From: Gadus chalcogrammus
Lineage: Eukaryota > Chordata > Actinopteri > Gadiformes > Gadidae
Direction: 5' to 3'
Length of the DNA: 64,000 bases
NCBI RefSeq assembly: GCF_026213295.1
Contig: NC_079415.1
Span: 33,462,792-33,526,791, forward strand
The position numbers were made by a program, and so were the translations under genes. Position 1 is the first letter of the stretch; the number at the start of each line of letters is the position of its first letter. The notes under the pieces were generated by a model. That model was not told the origin of the DNA. It searched no databases and worked only from the letters and a program-made list of their open reading frames with translations. Shown here in pieces: positions 1-11,735 of this stretch.

Positions 1-756
1 ACCTGTTCTGACGGCGATTTGAATTCGCCCTTCATAAGGGTCTGGAGAAGAGCAATTCTTATCTTTCTGCTTCCGATACGTTTTTGGAGAAGCTGAGACT
101 GTTTTTTGAGACCAAAATTGTACCGGGGGCGAAACTTGTACCGCCTACGTAATCTGTTTTCGAAATTTCAAAACCTGCCTGGCAACGGACGAACGATGAC
201 GTGGGAAGGTTCATGAATATTCCCAAACCTTCGCGCTCATTCATTGAGCGTCGCAAGACGAAATAACATTAAGCAGATAACACTTATTTTACAAATGACA
301 TTTATTAGCGTTGCTAACTTTATAAATGCATTGTATTTAATTGTTTAATGGCATTTAGCTAGTAAACTGAGTGTATTAACACAAGCTAGCTAGACTATGA
401 TACACTTTAAAACACTCGGTTTACTCGCTAAATTCAATACAATACAAATATAAAGTAAAAAAAAGTGTTTGTATTATGTTATTTCTTCTTTGGCAACATG
501 AGCGCGAAGCAACGGACAATCGTGTCGAACGGTACAATTTTCACCCCGGTACAATTTTGGTGCGACAGCGCCAATCAACAAGTTGGCTTCTCCCCCTGGC
601 AGCCTATTGGCTGGATTAACCCAATGACGACAGGGAAGCGACGGCAAGCAGATATTGGCGTACAGAGTCAGTTGAACAAGTTGATCAAGCCTCTTGTGCT
701 GAAGAAAATGACAGCAGCTTCCCTAGACCAACGAGTCTGGAAATAGCCAGGCTACA
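1..756. other. Unassigned flank
   Basis: No gene can be supported here. The similarity to gene-family intron 3 seen to the right stops at about position 756. The open frame at 465-746 has no recognisable domain, and no splice context was found. The VEED and zinc-finger exons expected downstream of copy A are not present, so they are either lost or outside the window. Confidence 0.5.
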
Positions 757-864
757 CGTACGACTCATTAAATCATAGAGGTGTGAGCTTTCTAAGGGTG
801 TGTGCTGGAGTTGTAACAGAGGAAGCCTCTCTTTTGGATGCTGAATAAGAAGATGATTTCCAAC

Positions 865-1148
865 CTGCACACTCAGCTCCTCGTGGCAGACCAGCCGCTC
901 GCCGCGCTCCAGGCTCTTGGCCGCGCTGTGGTCCGCAGACAGCGAGTTCAGGGCCTCCACTTCTGACGCGGTGAAGAGGGTGTCATGGCCGTCCATCGCC
1001 AGAGGGCCCTCCCCTTTACCGTAGACACTCAGAATTTTCAGTTCCTCGCTGTGACTGGACATGTGGGAGGAGCCAGGGGCGTCCACACCCAGACTCTCTG
1101 AGGTGGCGTTGTGATTAGTGCTACGGTCTCCAAAGGCATCGCGGTCTT
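865..1148 (-). pseudogene. Copy A, second acidic exon 3
   Basis: This is a 284-nt exon bounded by a CTGCAG acceptor and a CAG/GTTGG donor (phase 1 in, phase 0 out). It is open throughout and carries the family signature SES-LGVDAPGSSHMSSHSEEL, then GEGPLAMDGHDTLFTASEVEAL. The usual EDCDAF start reads EDRDAF (Cys to Arg). It lies downstream of exon 4 of the same copy, as in copy D, so it belongs to a duplicated exon 3-4 block. Confidence 0.75.
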
Positions 1149-1747
1149 CTGCAGAGGGAGAAGAAAAAGGTAAAAAAGTAATTGTTTTGATACATTATTT
1201 GCATAAAGGGAGGCATTGTGTATTTGTACACGTGAAAGAAACTTTTTAAATGTATGCAACATTGACACAGAGGGTTTAAAATGGGCACTGCTGACAAAGA
1301 TTCACAATTTTGGAGAGGGACGTCTCCTCCAGCACCCTCCTCCCTAGACTCAAAGCTCAAGTGGTTGGCCAGGTTAAGGACACTCAACGAACACCAGCGC
1401 AAAGTGATCTGAGCACAACATGACAAGCGAGGCAAGCACAATAATTCTATTTGGACACTAAAAGGCAACAACGTCTCCTTCCCTCTAAGCTGATCAGCCA
1501 ACATTCATGCATTATGAATTCATTGATGTTTGAGAATGATAAACCAGCTCATGTGGCATCTGTCTTGAAACCCTTCTGGGCTCTTGACTGATTCCATCTT
1601 TGAAATGCAACTCCGAAGTTTGACTCGTGTTTTAGCAGGGTGCTGGTCATGATGCTTTTCCAAAGGACCAGGCTTTTTAGCGCAGGTAGAATCAAGTACA
1701 TTCTCAGTTGATCAAGGTTGTTTTCTTGAATAGATGCAATGTGTATT

Positions 1748-3494
1748 CAGGGGTTGACACTAACAGTTGCCCGCTTGCCCGGTGCAAGTAAAAAAAATGT
1801 TTGGGCAAGTTGAGATTTTTTCTGGTTGCCCGAACGGGCAAGTGGATTTTGGGTGGATGTTAATACAAAAGCTATTTATTCAAATGTTTTTAGAAACTGC
1901 AGAACAACCTTTTGTTCCTCAAAACCACACAAAATAGAAGTATTTGCAATTGATCAGTGCGCTGTCTTCTCTTCTCTCGGAAAGCGAGTTAACAGACACG
2001 CATCGCTTCAGTGCGAATATAGCCCCGCCTTCTGTCACTCACTCGCAGTGCGGTCTCTGGCAGTGATTCGCTACAGGTTAGCCAACAACACAGCTAGCAT
2101 CTCAAGTGCAGCACCTCCGCGAACGGTTTAGGTAGAAGTTAAATGGAGTAGTGATGGAGGAGTGCAGTTTGGAAGTACTTTGGATTGAGGCAAATTATCA
2201 AGGAAAGTCAAGAACACGGTTTTGGGTTTCATAACTGTGCACATGCACACAGCAATAGCGATCTTTTTCACGAAATTGGACCCTCACATATACTGTATAT
2301 ATTACATGAAAGCTGAGCCTCCACTTATTCCAACAGTCCAAACCATATCATTCTGTGACTAAACTCGCAAATAACAACTTAAGAAGAAACGTCCCCTTTT
2401 CTTTTAACAACCAAAAATGAAGTATTACCTTTGTGATTTTTGTCCACAAAGTTGATTCTGATCGACTAAAACCACCAGATTATCCAGTATCTGGGCCAAA
2501 TTTTGCAACTTAACATGGTGTTTTCAATCAATGAATAAGAGGATTCTTAGGAAATAGGTAAATTGCCTTCAATAAGAAAACATATTCTTCAGCGCAATCT
2601 AGTGGCCATATATTTATTTGCAAGTGTTTGGCTTGGTGCATTCGATTGCCCTGAACTTTAAATAGAGGTGTCAAGTGTCAAAATTGTAAGATATCTACCT
2701 TTATTTGTGACTCATAGTAAGACGGCGCTCCCAACTGATAACGACCAACTGATACTGATAATTATTTCAGGTGGAAATGTTATCTTCCACTTATGCTGTG
2801 TTCCATGGCTTTATTCACTTTAACCAAGTATTATCCCCATTGAATATTTCACTTGCACAACAATCTTTCTTTTGGCCCAAAGATGACATTATCGCCCTTG
2901 CAGTTGTGGAGATATAATGCATTTACTTTGTGTATGTTCTTTCCTGAAAATGACTTTTCCCCTGATATAAAAAATGGTATAGAATATCGATCTTTTTCCA
3001 GGAATAGTGTTGAAGTTCGAAAATCCAGTATCGTGACTGACAACCCTACTAGAAACGCGATTGTGATTATTCAGTTAGAGCTACAAGAAACTTGAAAGTT
3101 AAAAAGACATATCTTTGCTACTACCTCTGACATTTAGTTATGTACATTTGCATAAAATCATGCAGGTCTACATATAACTTGGCGATAGCTTTAATAGGTT
3201 GGAACGGTGGACTGAAATAACTTCATGGCACGATGTGACCACTCGATAAATAAGTAAACAAAGAGAAGTTTGTTATTTTTTAAACACATGTGTGGAAGCT
3301 AACATTCAGCTTCAGTCTGAGCTAGGATGATTTTTCTGAGCCCCACCAAAACCAGGCCGGGTGCCTGGCATTGGGGGGGCCCGTTCACGATTCTGATTAT
3401 AATTTGGGCAAGTGAACATTACATTCGGGCAAGTTGAACCTGACCTGTACTGGCCCGATGGGCAAGTGCTTTGAAACCTTAGTGTCAACCCCTG
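1748..3494. mobile_element. Non-autonomous DNA transposon, 6-bp TSD
   Basis: The termini are perfect inverted repeats of 16 bp (CAGGGGTTGACACTAA). The element is flanked by the direct repeat TGTATT at 1742-1747 and 3495-3500. Paralogous copies give the empty site: GTGTATTACTAACC is uninterrupted in copies B and D. Several GGGCAAGT words sit near both ends. No transposase domain is recognisable in the open frames at 1826-2131 and 2853-3095. The CAGGGG end is hAT-like, but hAT usually makes 8-bp duplications, so the superfamily is uncertain. Confidence 0.85.
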
Positions 3495-3506
3495 TGTATT
3501 ACTAAC

Positions 3507-3570
3507 CTACGGCGGGCAAGCCTCCACCAATATCCTCTTCAACCTTGATTGAAATGGTGTCTGGGGTCTG
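3507..3570 (-). pseudogene. Copy A exon 4 (VEED exon)
   Basis: This is a 64-nt exon encoding QTPDTISIKVEEDIGGG then LPAV, ending phase 1 at a GTTAGT donor. The Met found in other copies is Leu here. The transposon 1748-3494 begins 12 bp beyond the donor, so the donor itself is intact. Confidence 0.7.
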
Positions 3571-3787
3571 CTGCTTTCCACATAAAGAAGGAAACACACA
3601 CAAGACATATTCTTTCATTTTCACAGAATAGATGTCGATCCCCACTAACGACAGATTAGTTGGGCATAATTGGCAGAGTAAAAACATCTACTGAATCATA
3701 AAGGTGTGTGCTTTCTATGGGTTTGTTTTAGAGTTGTGACAGAGGAAGCCTCTCTTTTGGATGGTGAATAAGAAGATGATTTCCAAC

Positions 3788-4071
3788 CTGCACACTCAGC
3801 TCCTCGTGGCAGACCAGCCGCTCGCCGCGCTCCAGGCTCTTGGCCACGCTGTGGTCCGCAGACAGCGAGTTCAGGGCCTCCACTTCAGACGCGGTGAAGA
3901 GGGTGTCATGGTCGTCCACCGCCAGTGGGCCCTCCCCTTTTCCGTAGACGCTCAGAATCTTCAGCTCCTTGCAGTGACTGGACACGTGGGAGGAGCCAGG
4001 GGCGTCCACACCCAGACTCTCTGAGGTGCCGTTGCGCTGAGTGCTACGGTCTCCAAAGGCATCGCAGTCTT
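3788..4071 (-). pseudogene. Copy A, first acidic exon 3
   Basis: This 284-nt exon is open. It begins EDCDAFGDRSTQRNGTSESL and carries the GEGPLAVDDHDTLFTASEVEAL core, ending at EELSVQ. The acceptor is CTACAG-type rather than CTGCAG as read through the plus strand. Start and end phases match exons 2 and 4. Confidence 0.75.
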
Positions 4072-4581
4072 CTACAGAGGGAGAAAAAAAGGAAAAAGTA
4101 ATTATTTTGATACATTATTTGCATAAAGGGAGGCATTGTGTATTTGTACACATGAAAGAAACTCTTTAAATGTATGCAACATTGACACAGAGGGTTTAAA
4201 ATGTGTACTGCTGACAAAGATTCACAGTTTGAGAGGGACGTCTCCTCCAGCACCCTCCTCCCTAGACTCAAAGCTCAAGTGGTTGGCCAGGTTAAGGACA
4301 CTCAACGAACACCAGCGCAAAGTGATCTGAGCACCACATGACATGCGATGTTTGAGAATGATAAACCAGCTCCTCTGTCTTGAAACCCTTCTGGGCTCTT
4401 GACTGATTCCATCTTTGAAATGCAACTCCCAAGTTTGACTCGTGTTTTAGCAGGGCGCTGGTCATGATGCTTTTCCAACGAGGACCAGGCTCTAGGAAGA
4501 ATCTAGCATCAGCCTAGAATTTATGCTGCCTAGAATCTACCAAATCAAAGAAAAAAAATACTCAATGAGTAATGTACACAC

Positions 4582-4715
4582 CTTCACTTTTAAAATGGGG
4601 CTGCATAGACTTTAAGGATAGCTTTGTGCCTACAAATATGCGTTTCCAGGTTTTCTGTCTGGCAGGCAACATCCCTTGAGAGAAGCTGCTGAATGTAAGC
4701 ACTTGATGAGCTGGC
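4582..4715 (-). pseudogene. Copy A exon 2, frameshifted
   Basis: The exon encodes ASSSAYIQQLLSRDVACQTE, then a 1-nt insertion (GCATATTTG against ACGTACTG in intact copies) shifts the frame and leads to an early stop. Length is 134 nt against 133 in copies P and D. Copy B carries the same insertion. Confidence 0.75.
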
Positions 4716-5560
4716 CTGCGTAGAGACAACAAAGAAAAATCAGTACTCTATTTTTTACCTTGTATGTTTTCCAGGTGCAAGTTGTAAGAAGATATAAGAA
4801 GCATGTTTAGTGAATTACATTAGCCTAATACTTAAAATGAGTTATATGAAATGATATCACATCCTTGATTTGTTTACATATTTTATAGTTCATCTCAACA
4901 ACCCAATACCATGACATCAAGCTCTGCAGAAATCAGCTAATAACCCTTTGATTTGAATCAGGTGTGAAGGGGAAAACATGCCTATAATAGTGTGTTCCAG
5001 GTACACTTTTTTGCCCGAAAATAACCAGCTATAACTGGAAGTACAAGAGGGTAGAAGGGGGCGAAAACACGGGTTCCCGGGAACGCACCATATGTATTTA
5101 GGATGAGTTTAACAGGTCATAAGGATCTCATCATCAGTAAAACGCTAGAACTACTGCTGTCCAGTGGCCGGTAAAATACAATAGTTTGTAGTATGGTGAG
5201 CAGACATTGTTAAACATTGCATTCCCTTGGTATCCAAGCAGAAGAGATCAGTGCCTGTACCCCCTTTGTTGAATTGTGCCCATTCTCGTGTGATGCCCCA
5301 TGCTTGCTGAGATGCACACTCTACTTACAGTGTGTGTATTTATAGGAATGAATGGGCGGCCATGTATTAGTCCACTGTCCTTTCTCTATAATAATTATAG
5401 GTCCATGGTATTTACACACATAACTAATGCTATCTACCTTAACATTAGCGACAGTAGCTTGGCTGTTAGCTGTAGCGCTAATGCTAAAGCAACATTATAA
5501 TCCTAACAAGGTAACCATATACAGTAAAGCAACACAATGATGTGGCGTTAGTTAACTTAC

Positions 5561-5624
5561 CTTTTCGAGGTTTTGTACATCCAAACACTGAGCAACTGCG
5601 ATGATTCGCTCGTTTACAAGCCAC
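5561..5624 (-). pseudogene. Copy A THAP exon remnant
   Basis: This keeps the first about 19 residues of the THAP exon (C-x4-C half of the zinc site) and the last few codons. A 206-nt deletion, not a multiple of 3, removed the rest, joining CGAGGTT to TTGTACATCC on the plus strand. The initiator ATG is GTG. The donor CTTTTC/ACTTAC (plus-strand view) survives. Confidence 0.8.
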
Positions 5625-5639
5625 GGTGTCTCTCTCAAG

Positions 5640-5745
5640 GAAAGAACTATGTGTACACGTTCTTAACTCGTTTTCTCATGGGCGGTCGGGGCAAATAATC
5701 TGGGCGGGCAAAATAAGAGGAAGGGGAGGTAACCTTTCCCCGTAA
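5640..5745 (-). promoter_or_regulatory. Putative promoter-proximal block, copy A
   Basis: This segment lies just upstream of the THAP exon and is closely matched upstream of copy D (30513-30636). The shared words are GAAAGAACTATGTG, TCATGGGCGGTCGG, CTGGGCGGGCAAA and GGGGAGGTAACCTTT. The two GGGCGG motifs resemble GC boxes. Copy B has no such block. Promoter function is an inference from position and conservation. Confidence 0.35.
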
Positions 5746-6100
5746 TTTCCTTTTTTTTTTTTTATTAAACATGGTTAAAAATAATACAAACAGAATAAAT
5801 GCAAGAAAAAATCCTAAGCAATAAATAATGAAGTTCAAATGATACCGTTTTTTTATAATTATGATGATGATGATGATGTTCAGCTCGTTTTTTAAAAGAA
5901 ATCAAAGCTTTTGGACCAAACAATAACACAATATTTGAACAGATTAACCGAAACCATCAAACAAGAAAAGAAAAACGGAAATTCACTGTTTCAGCTCATA
6001 ACAATTCATTATTTTTTTCTGAAGATTCTTTTTAGTTTTGATATAGTGGTACATTTTAAGCCTTTTGCATTGGTTCAAAGTTTCCCTCTGGCTTAGGAAC

Positions 6101-6103
<3 letters not shown>

Positions 6104-6185
<82 letters not shown>
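6104..6185. repeat. (CA)n microsatellite
   Basis: An uninterrupted CA dinucleotide run of about 80 bp. Antisense Cys-Val open frames over it are artefacts. Confidence 0.97.
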
Positions 6186-6186
<1 letters not shown>

Positions 6187-6189
6187 AAA

Positions 6190-7740
6190 ATAATTAGTAA
6201 ACAGAAAAAGAAGAGACCCGACACAAACCCAACCCCTGTACATGACCATACGACATAAGGAACGATAAATCATGGTAGGTTTGTTATCCTACCAAGAGTA
6301 TTAAAGAAACACTTGACACTATACTGTGTCTTGTGTTTCAACTCATTGCAGTAATTTGGAGCTGATTGGACAATTCAGCCAATGAATCAAATAGGCTACC
6401 TCCCTCAGCAGCATTCGTGCATTGTGCAACATAACTACATGCAGAGAGAAGTGACAGATAGTTAACTAGCAGAGAGCCGTAAAAGCACTTTCTACCCATT
6501 TCAGTGGAGGAATTGGACTCCTCAATCACGCAATGTTATACTTAAAAGGAACAAGTAAATTATATATTAATTAAGTCATTTGGCATGTAGCATATAAAAA
6601 AAAAATGATACAACGGTCCCAAACAGCATTTGAAATTGACCTCGAGACTCCGGTAAAACACTATAGGACATTGATCAGGATATGCCTCAATATCAGAATA
6701 ACAACCATGGGTCAAATAGCAATGGCTAGTGGAATGAAAGTGAAAGCAGTGTAGGCGTGTCCAGGCCCTGCAAGTCAGGATGTAGGCTATGAATCAGAAT
6801 ATTTTTTTAGCTAGTGGGCATCCCAGAAACCAATTCTATATTTTCTTGGGGAGGACCCCCGTCCAATACTGCACCCCACCCACGAATTGGATCACCAGCC
6901 GCCGCTGCAAACAGGGAGTGAAGGGGGACCAATGCTAGGAGTCTTCTGACTTTGTCCCGTTAGAATAATGCTGCATTCTAGAGGGAGGACCGGCCTAAAC
7001 TGAGCATCACTGAGATCTAGACATTTAACCAGGGACCTTTTAAAATGGATCATCTTCAACCATTATCGCCTATTATGATACATTCCATCCAAGGTAGTTA
7101 GCATTAAGCGCACGGAATGGAAAGGTCAGTGGAATGAACACAATCATGTATAATGTGGGGTTCAATCGCAGTCTACTTCACAAGTGAACTTTGCAGTCTT
7201 TTTGTAATAACAAAGATAACGGTAATGACAATGTTGTGGCAATGTCAAGCATAACTTTAATATACAAATTATATGAACCCAGTTTGAATAATTTGTCAAT
7301 TTCAATGATTTCTATGCATTCTCCATGGACCTAGAGATACCTCCCGCCCTCTCTCATAGAAAGGTGTTAAGATAGTTTGCATTTGCAAGTGTGGCCACCT
7401 AGTTTGATAATGAGGCCAATCCAGACTTCTTTGTTGTGTAGATTCCTTTAACCGTCTTGCAGCCATGTCCACTTCACCCATATTGAGAATTGCAATTTAA
7501 CTTGGTCTCTCCTCTGGCCAATCCTAAACTCCACGAAGGCCCCTCCCCCTGACCTTTGTATTTACCCACGATGTGAACGTTTCCTATAAGAATCATGTAC
7601 ACCCATCGTCTCATTGACTGTATGCTTGGTAACTTTGCTGCCTGTATCTTCCCCTGATCAAGCTCTACATTAAATCAAATATTTTGCTGTCAGAAGTGTC
7701 CTAGAAATAAGTTATTCAACACAGACATCGATTATTAATA
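6190..7740. other. Gene-free interval
   Basis: AT-rich DNA between copies A and B. No domain-bearing frame, tRNA or transposon with clear ends was recognised. Some of it near 7500-7740 is probably the 3' flank of copy B. Confidence 0.5.
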
Positions 7741-7836
7741 AAAACAGAAAGCAAATCAAAAGTTGAAAGCGTTTAATCGTGATGAAAAGAAAAACTAAAA
7801 GCAGTAATTTAAACCAATGCAAGACAGAGGTCTCAA

Positions 7837-8654
7837 TCAAAGCGTCCCGTTACCCCGTATCAAAGTGTGCTTGAGCATGTGCACTCGCAAAGTGCGTGGG
7901 TCGCTGTAGCTGGCGTTGCACTGCAGACACACGTAGGGCTTCTCCCCAGAGTGAGTCCTCATGTGGCTCTTCAGGTTGCCTTTCTGACTGAAGCACTTCT
8001 TGCATTGGTCACACTTGTAGGGCTTCTCCCCGGAGTGAGTCCTCATGTGGATCTTCAGGAAGGAGCTGCGACTGAAGTGCTTTGTGCATTGATCACAGCT
8101 GTAGGGCTTCTCGCCGTTGTGAGTCGACATGTGGAAGTTTAGGGCATCTCTCTGACTGAAGCGCATCGTGCATTGGTCACACTGGTAGGGCTTCTCCCCG
8201 GAGTGAGTCCTCATGCGTCTCTTCAGGTTGCCTTTCACACTGAAGCGCTTTGTGCATTGGTCACACTTGTAGGGCTTCTCCCCGGAGTGAGTCCTCATGT
8301 GGACAATCATATTGGCATCGTTGGGAATAACCTTTCCACACAAGACACCAGGCCGGCCCTTGCATCCGCCCTGATGCCCAGTCAGCTCCTCAAGGCGGAC
8401 GAGCCGTACGCTGCAGTTCAGGCTCTTGGCCACGCTGTGGTCAGCGGACATCGAGCTCAAGGCCTCCAGTTCTGACGCGGCAAAGAGGGTGTCATGGCCG
8501 TCCACCGCCAGAGGGCCCTCCCCTTGTCCGTAGACGCTCAGGATGCGCAGCTCCCCGCTGTGTCTTGACATGTGGGAGGAGCCAGGGGCGTCCACACACA
8601 GACTCTCTGAGGTGGCGCCGCGCTGCGTGCTGCAGTCTCTGATGTTATTGTCTT
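7837..8654 (-). CDS. Copy B C2H2 zinc-finger exon
   Basis: This terminal exon starts phase 1 (EDNNIRDCSTQRGATSES) and repeats the acidic-domain signature GEGPLAVDGHDTLFAASELEAL before the fingers. Then come a degenerate finger (VLCGKVIPND), one finger whose first zinc His is Arg (LKRRMRTH), three standard fingers of type CDQC-x12-H-x3-H, and a last finger with CLQCNASYSDP. TGEKP-like linkers read SGEKPY. It ends normally after the last finger, unlike P and D, which stop earlier. The reading frame itself is intact; only upstream exon 2 is broken. Confidence 0.85.
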
Positions 8655-8923
8655 CTTCAGAGAGGAAAACAGAGAAAGAGAGAAAGTAATGTTTTTAATT
8701 AATCATTTTCACCAAAGATATACAGTATGTACTTTGTACACACTTGTGTGTTGGAAGAATTATATTTTGACATTCTTTCTAACTTCTATTTGTTGATTAT
8801 GCATTTTCCATGTCGCCCTTTGGATGGTCAAGGGTTAAAGGCTCCTGCTGAGAAGGCAGATTCGAGTACATTCTCAGTTTATCACGGTTGTTTTCTTGCA
8901 TAGATGCAATGTGTATTACTAAC

Positions 8924-8987
8924 CTACGGCGGGCATGCCTCCACCAATATCCTCTTCAACCTTGATTGAAATGGTGTCTGGGGTCTG
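8924..8987 (-). CDS. Copy B exon 4 (VEED exon)
   Basis: A 64-nt exon encoding QTPDTISIKVEEDIGGGMPA then V, phase 0 to phase 1, with a GTTAGT donor. The IKVEED run resembles a sumoylation-type acidic motif, but that is only a suggestion. Confidence 0.75.
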
Positions 8988-9078
8988 CTGCTTTCCACAT
9001 AAGAAGGAAACACACACAAGACATATTCTTTCATTTTCACAGAATAGTTGTCAACCCCCACTACCGACAGATTAGGCA

Positions 9079-9779
9079 TTTTTACACTGCCAAGCTGGTT
9101 TGGTCGCGGCTTGGCATGCCCTGCAATTTCAATGTCTTCCCTGTGTAAAAGACGGGGTAGAATCCCCCTTCGTCTCGGGGCAGGCTTTCTTGGTTCACAG
9201 GAGAAGACGGGGCTACACACTGAGTGTAGGACTATTTACAATGAATTGCAAAAAAATATTTATCTATATTTTTTGATTCAAGACCCTTGCATGCAAGAAT
9301 GAGTTCACATCTGAGTGTAGGCTAAAACGCAATTAACTATTTACAAGGGCAAAAATCCCCAAATATTCTTTATTTGCTAACCACTTTGCTGACGAAGCAT
9401 TGTAAGGAAAGTTTGTCTGGTACTTTCTCTTAGATCGACCATCTTTCGTCTTCTTTAAATGCGACTGCAACACCTTCTCCCCATGATGGTCAGCAGGTTG
9501 CGAATTTCACCGTCTCTCCAGTTACAACTATTCATGTTGATATCGCTGCATCGTCTCTGTTGTAGAGACAATGCAGCAACACCTCTACCCAAGCCTCGCC
9601 CCTAGAACCACAAAGCTGTCTTATCGCATTTACATCAACATGAAACCGCCAATATGGGTAGGGTCAGAGAGGGTTAGTTACCTCGGTCAGTGTAAACGTG
9701 CGGATCATACAGGGGAAAAATTGCATATTTTTCCCCTGTATTTTCCCCTGTATCCCCGGCATATTTGGCGGGGTAAAAA
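9079..9779. mobile_element. Harbinger-like MITE in copy B intron 3
   Basis: The ends read TTTTTACACTGCCAAGC and, inverted, GGCGGGGTAAAAAC (less decayed as TTGGCAGTGTAAAA in the D copy). Between them, a minus-strand frame keeps pieces of a Myb/SANT-like trihelix domain, best seen in the D copy (27069-27160, WRDTDICKLLTVMG). No clean target-site duplication was found. Equivalent but deleted remnants lie in intron 3 of A (about 3660-3690) and P (about 14540-14580). Confidence 0.5.
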
Positions 9780-9882
9780 CGTTTACTGAATCATAAAGGT
9801 GTGGGCTTTCTATGGGTCTGTTTTAGAGTTGTAACAGAGGAAGCCTCTCTTTTGGAGGGTGAATAAGAAGATGATTTCCAAC

Positions 9883-10166
9883 CTGCACACTCAGCTCCTC
9901 ACGGCGGACCAGCCGCTCGCCGCGCTCCAGGCTCTTGGCCACGCTTTGGTCTGCAGACAGCGAGTTCAGGAACTCCACTTCTGACGCGGTGAAGAGGGTG
10001 TCATGGCCGTCCGTCGCCAAAGGGCCCTCCCCTTTTCCGTAGACGCTCATAATCTTCAGTTCCTCGCTGTGGCTGGACATGAGGGAGGAGCCAGGGGCGT
10101 CCACACCCAGACTCTCTGAGGTGCCGTTGCGCTGCGTGCTACGGGCTCCAAAGGCATCGCAGTCTT
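9883..10166 (-). CDS. Copy B acidic exon 3
   Basis: A 284-nt open exon beginning EDCDAFGARSTQRNGTSESL. The core reads GEGPLATDGHDTLFTASEVE then FLNSLSADQSVAKSLERGER, ending EELSVQ at a CAG/GTTGG donor. It is collinear with the other copies. Confidence 0.75.
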
Positions 10167-10786
10167 CTGCAGAGGGAGTAAAAAAGGAAAAAGTATATTT
10201 ACATTCAGATATTGCATAAAGTGAGGCATTGTGTATTTGTACACGTGAAAGAAACTCTTTAAATGTATGCAACATTGACACAGAGGGTTTAAAATGGGCA
10301 CTGCTGACAAAGATTCACAGTTTTGGAGAGGGACGTCTCCTCCAGCACCCTCCTCCCTAGACTCAAAGCTCAAGTGGTTGGCCAGGTTAAGGACACTCAA
10401 CGAACACCAGCGCAAAGTGATCTGATCACAACATGACATGCGAGGCAAGCACAATAATTCTATTTTGACACTAAAAAGCAACAACGTGTCCTTCCCTCTA
10501 AGCTGATCAGCCAACATTCATGCATGATGAATTCATTGATGTTTGAGAATGATAAACCAGCTCATGTGGCATCTGACTTGAAACCCTTCTTGACTCTTGA
10601 CTGATACCATCTTTGAAATGCAACTCCCAAGTTTAACTCGTGTTTTAGCAGGGCTCTGGTCCTGATGCTTTTCCAAAGAGGACCAGGCTTTATAGCACAG
10701 TTAGAATCTAGCATCAGCCTAGAATTTATGCTGCCTAGAATCTACAAAATCAAAGAAAAAAAATACTCAATGAGTAATATACACAC

Positions 10787-10920
10787 CTTCACTTTTAAAA
10801 TGGGGCTGCATAGACTTTAAGGACATCTTTGTGCCTACAAATATGCGTTTCCAGGTTTTCTGTCTGGCAGGCAACATCCCTTGAGAGAAAATGCTGAATG
10901 CAAGCACTTGATGAGCTGGC
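10787..10920 (-). pseudogene. Copy B exon 2, frameshifted
   Basis: This follows the THAP exon in phase 0 (acceptor CTACGCAG). It reads ASSSACIQHFLSRDVACQTE, then is shifted by a 1-nt insertion shared with copy A and terminates at YAAPF-stop. Intact copies continue with VGTQLSLKTSQPHFKSEG. Confidence 0.8.
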
Positions 10921-11735
10921 CTGCGTAGAGACAACAAAGAAAAATCAGTACTCAATTTTCTACCTTGTATGTATTCCAGGTGCATTGTAAGAAGATACAA
11001 GAGAAGCATGTTTAGTGAATTACATTAGCCTAATACTTAAAATGAGTTCTATGAAATGATATTACATCCTTGATTTGTTCATCTCATCAACTCAATACCA
11101 TGACATCAAGCTCTGCATAAATCTGCTAATAACCCTTTGATTTGAATCCGGTGTGAAGGGGAAAACATGCCCATAATAGTGCGTTCCAGGTACACCTTTT
11201 TGCCCGTAAATAACCAGCTATAACTGGGACAAGAGGGTAGAAGGGTGCGAAAACACGGGTTCCCAGGAACGCACCTTATGTATTTAGGATGAGTTTAACA
11301 GGTCAATCTCCTCATCAGTAAAACGCTAGAACTACTGCGGTCCAGTGGCCGGTAGAATACAGTTGTATTCGTTTGTTGTATGGTGAGCAGACATTGTAAA
11401 ACACTGCATTCCCTTGTTATCCAAGCAGTAGAGATCAGTGCCTGTAGCCCCTTTGTTGAATTGTGCCCATTCTCGTGTGATGCCCCATGCTTGGTGAGGT
11501 GCACACTCGAGTTACAGTGCGTGTATTTATAGGAATGAATGGGCGGCCATGTATTAGTCCACTGTCCTTTCTTTAATAGGTCCATGGTATTTACACACAT
11601 AACTGATGCTATCTACCGTTACATTAGCAACAATAACTTGGCTGTTAGCTGTAGCACTAATGCTAAAGCAACATTATAATGCTAGGTAACCATATACAGT
11701 ACAGCAACACAATGATGTGGCGTTAGTTAACTTAC

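Larger units (their letters stand above)
865..5624 (-). pseudogene. THAP/zinc-finger family copy A, decayed
   Basis: Reading the minus strand, the exons are: exon 1 remnant 5561-5624, exon 2 4582-4715, exon 3 3788-4071, exon 4 3507-3570, and a second exon 3 at 865-1148. The family encodes THAP proteins with a C2H2 array, presumed nuclear DNA-binding factors. This copy is broken three ways: the ATG is GTG, a 206-nt deletion removed most of the THAP domain, and exon 2 carries a +1 frameshift. A 1.75-kb transposon sits just after the exon 4 donor. The zinc-finger exon is not in the window. Exons 3 and 4 remain open, with intact splice sites. Confidence 0.75.

Noticed and set aside
465..746. 93-codon plus-strand frame near the left edge
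   Set aside because: No domain, no paralogue in the window and no splice context; length is within chance for this DNA.
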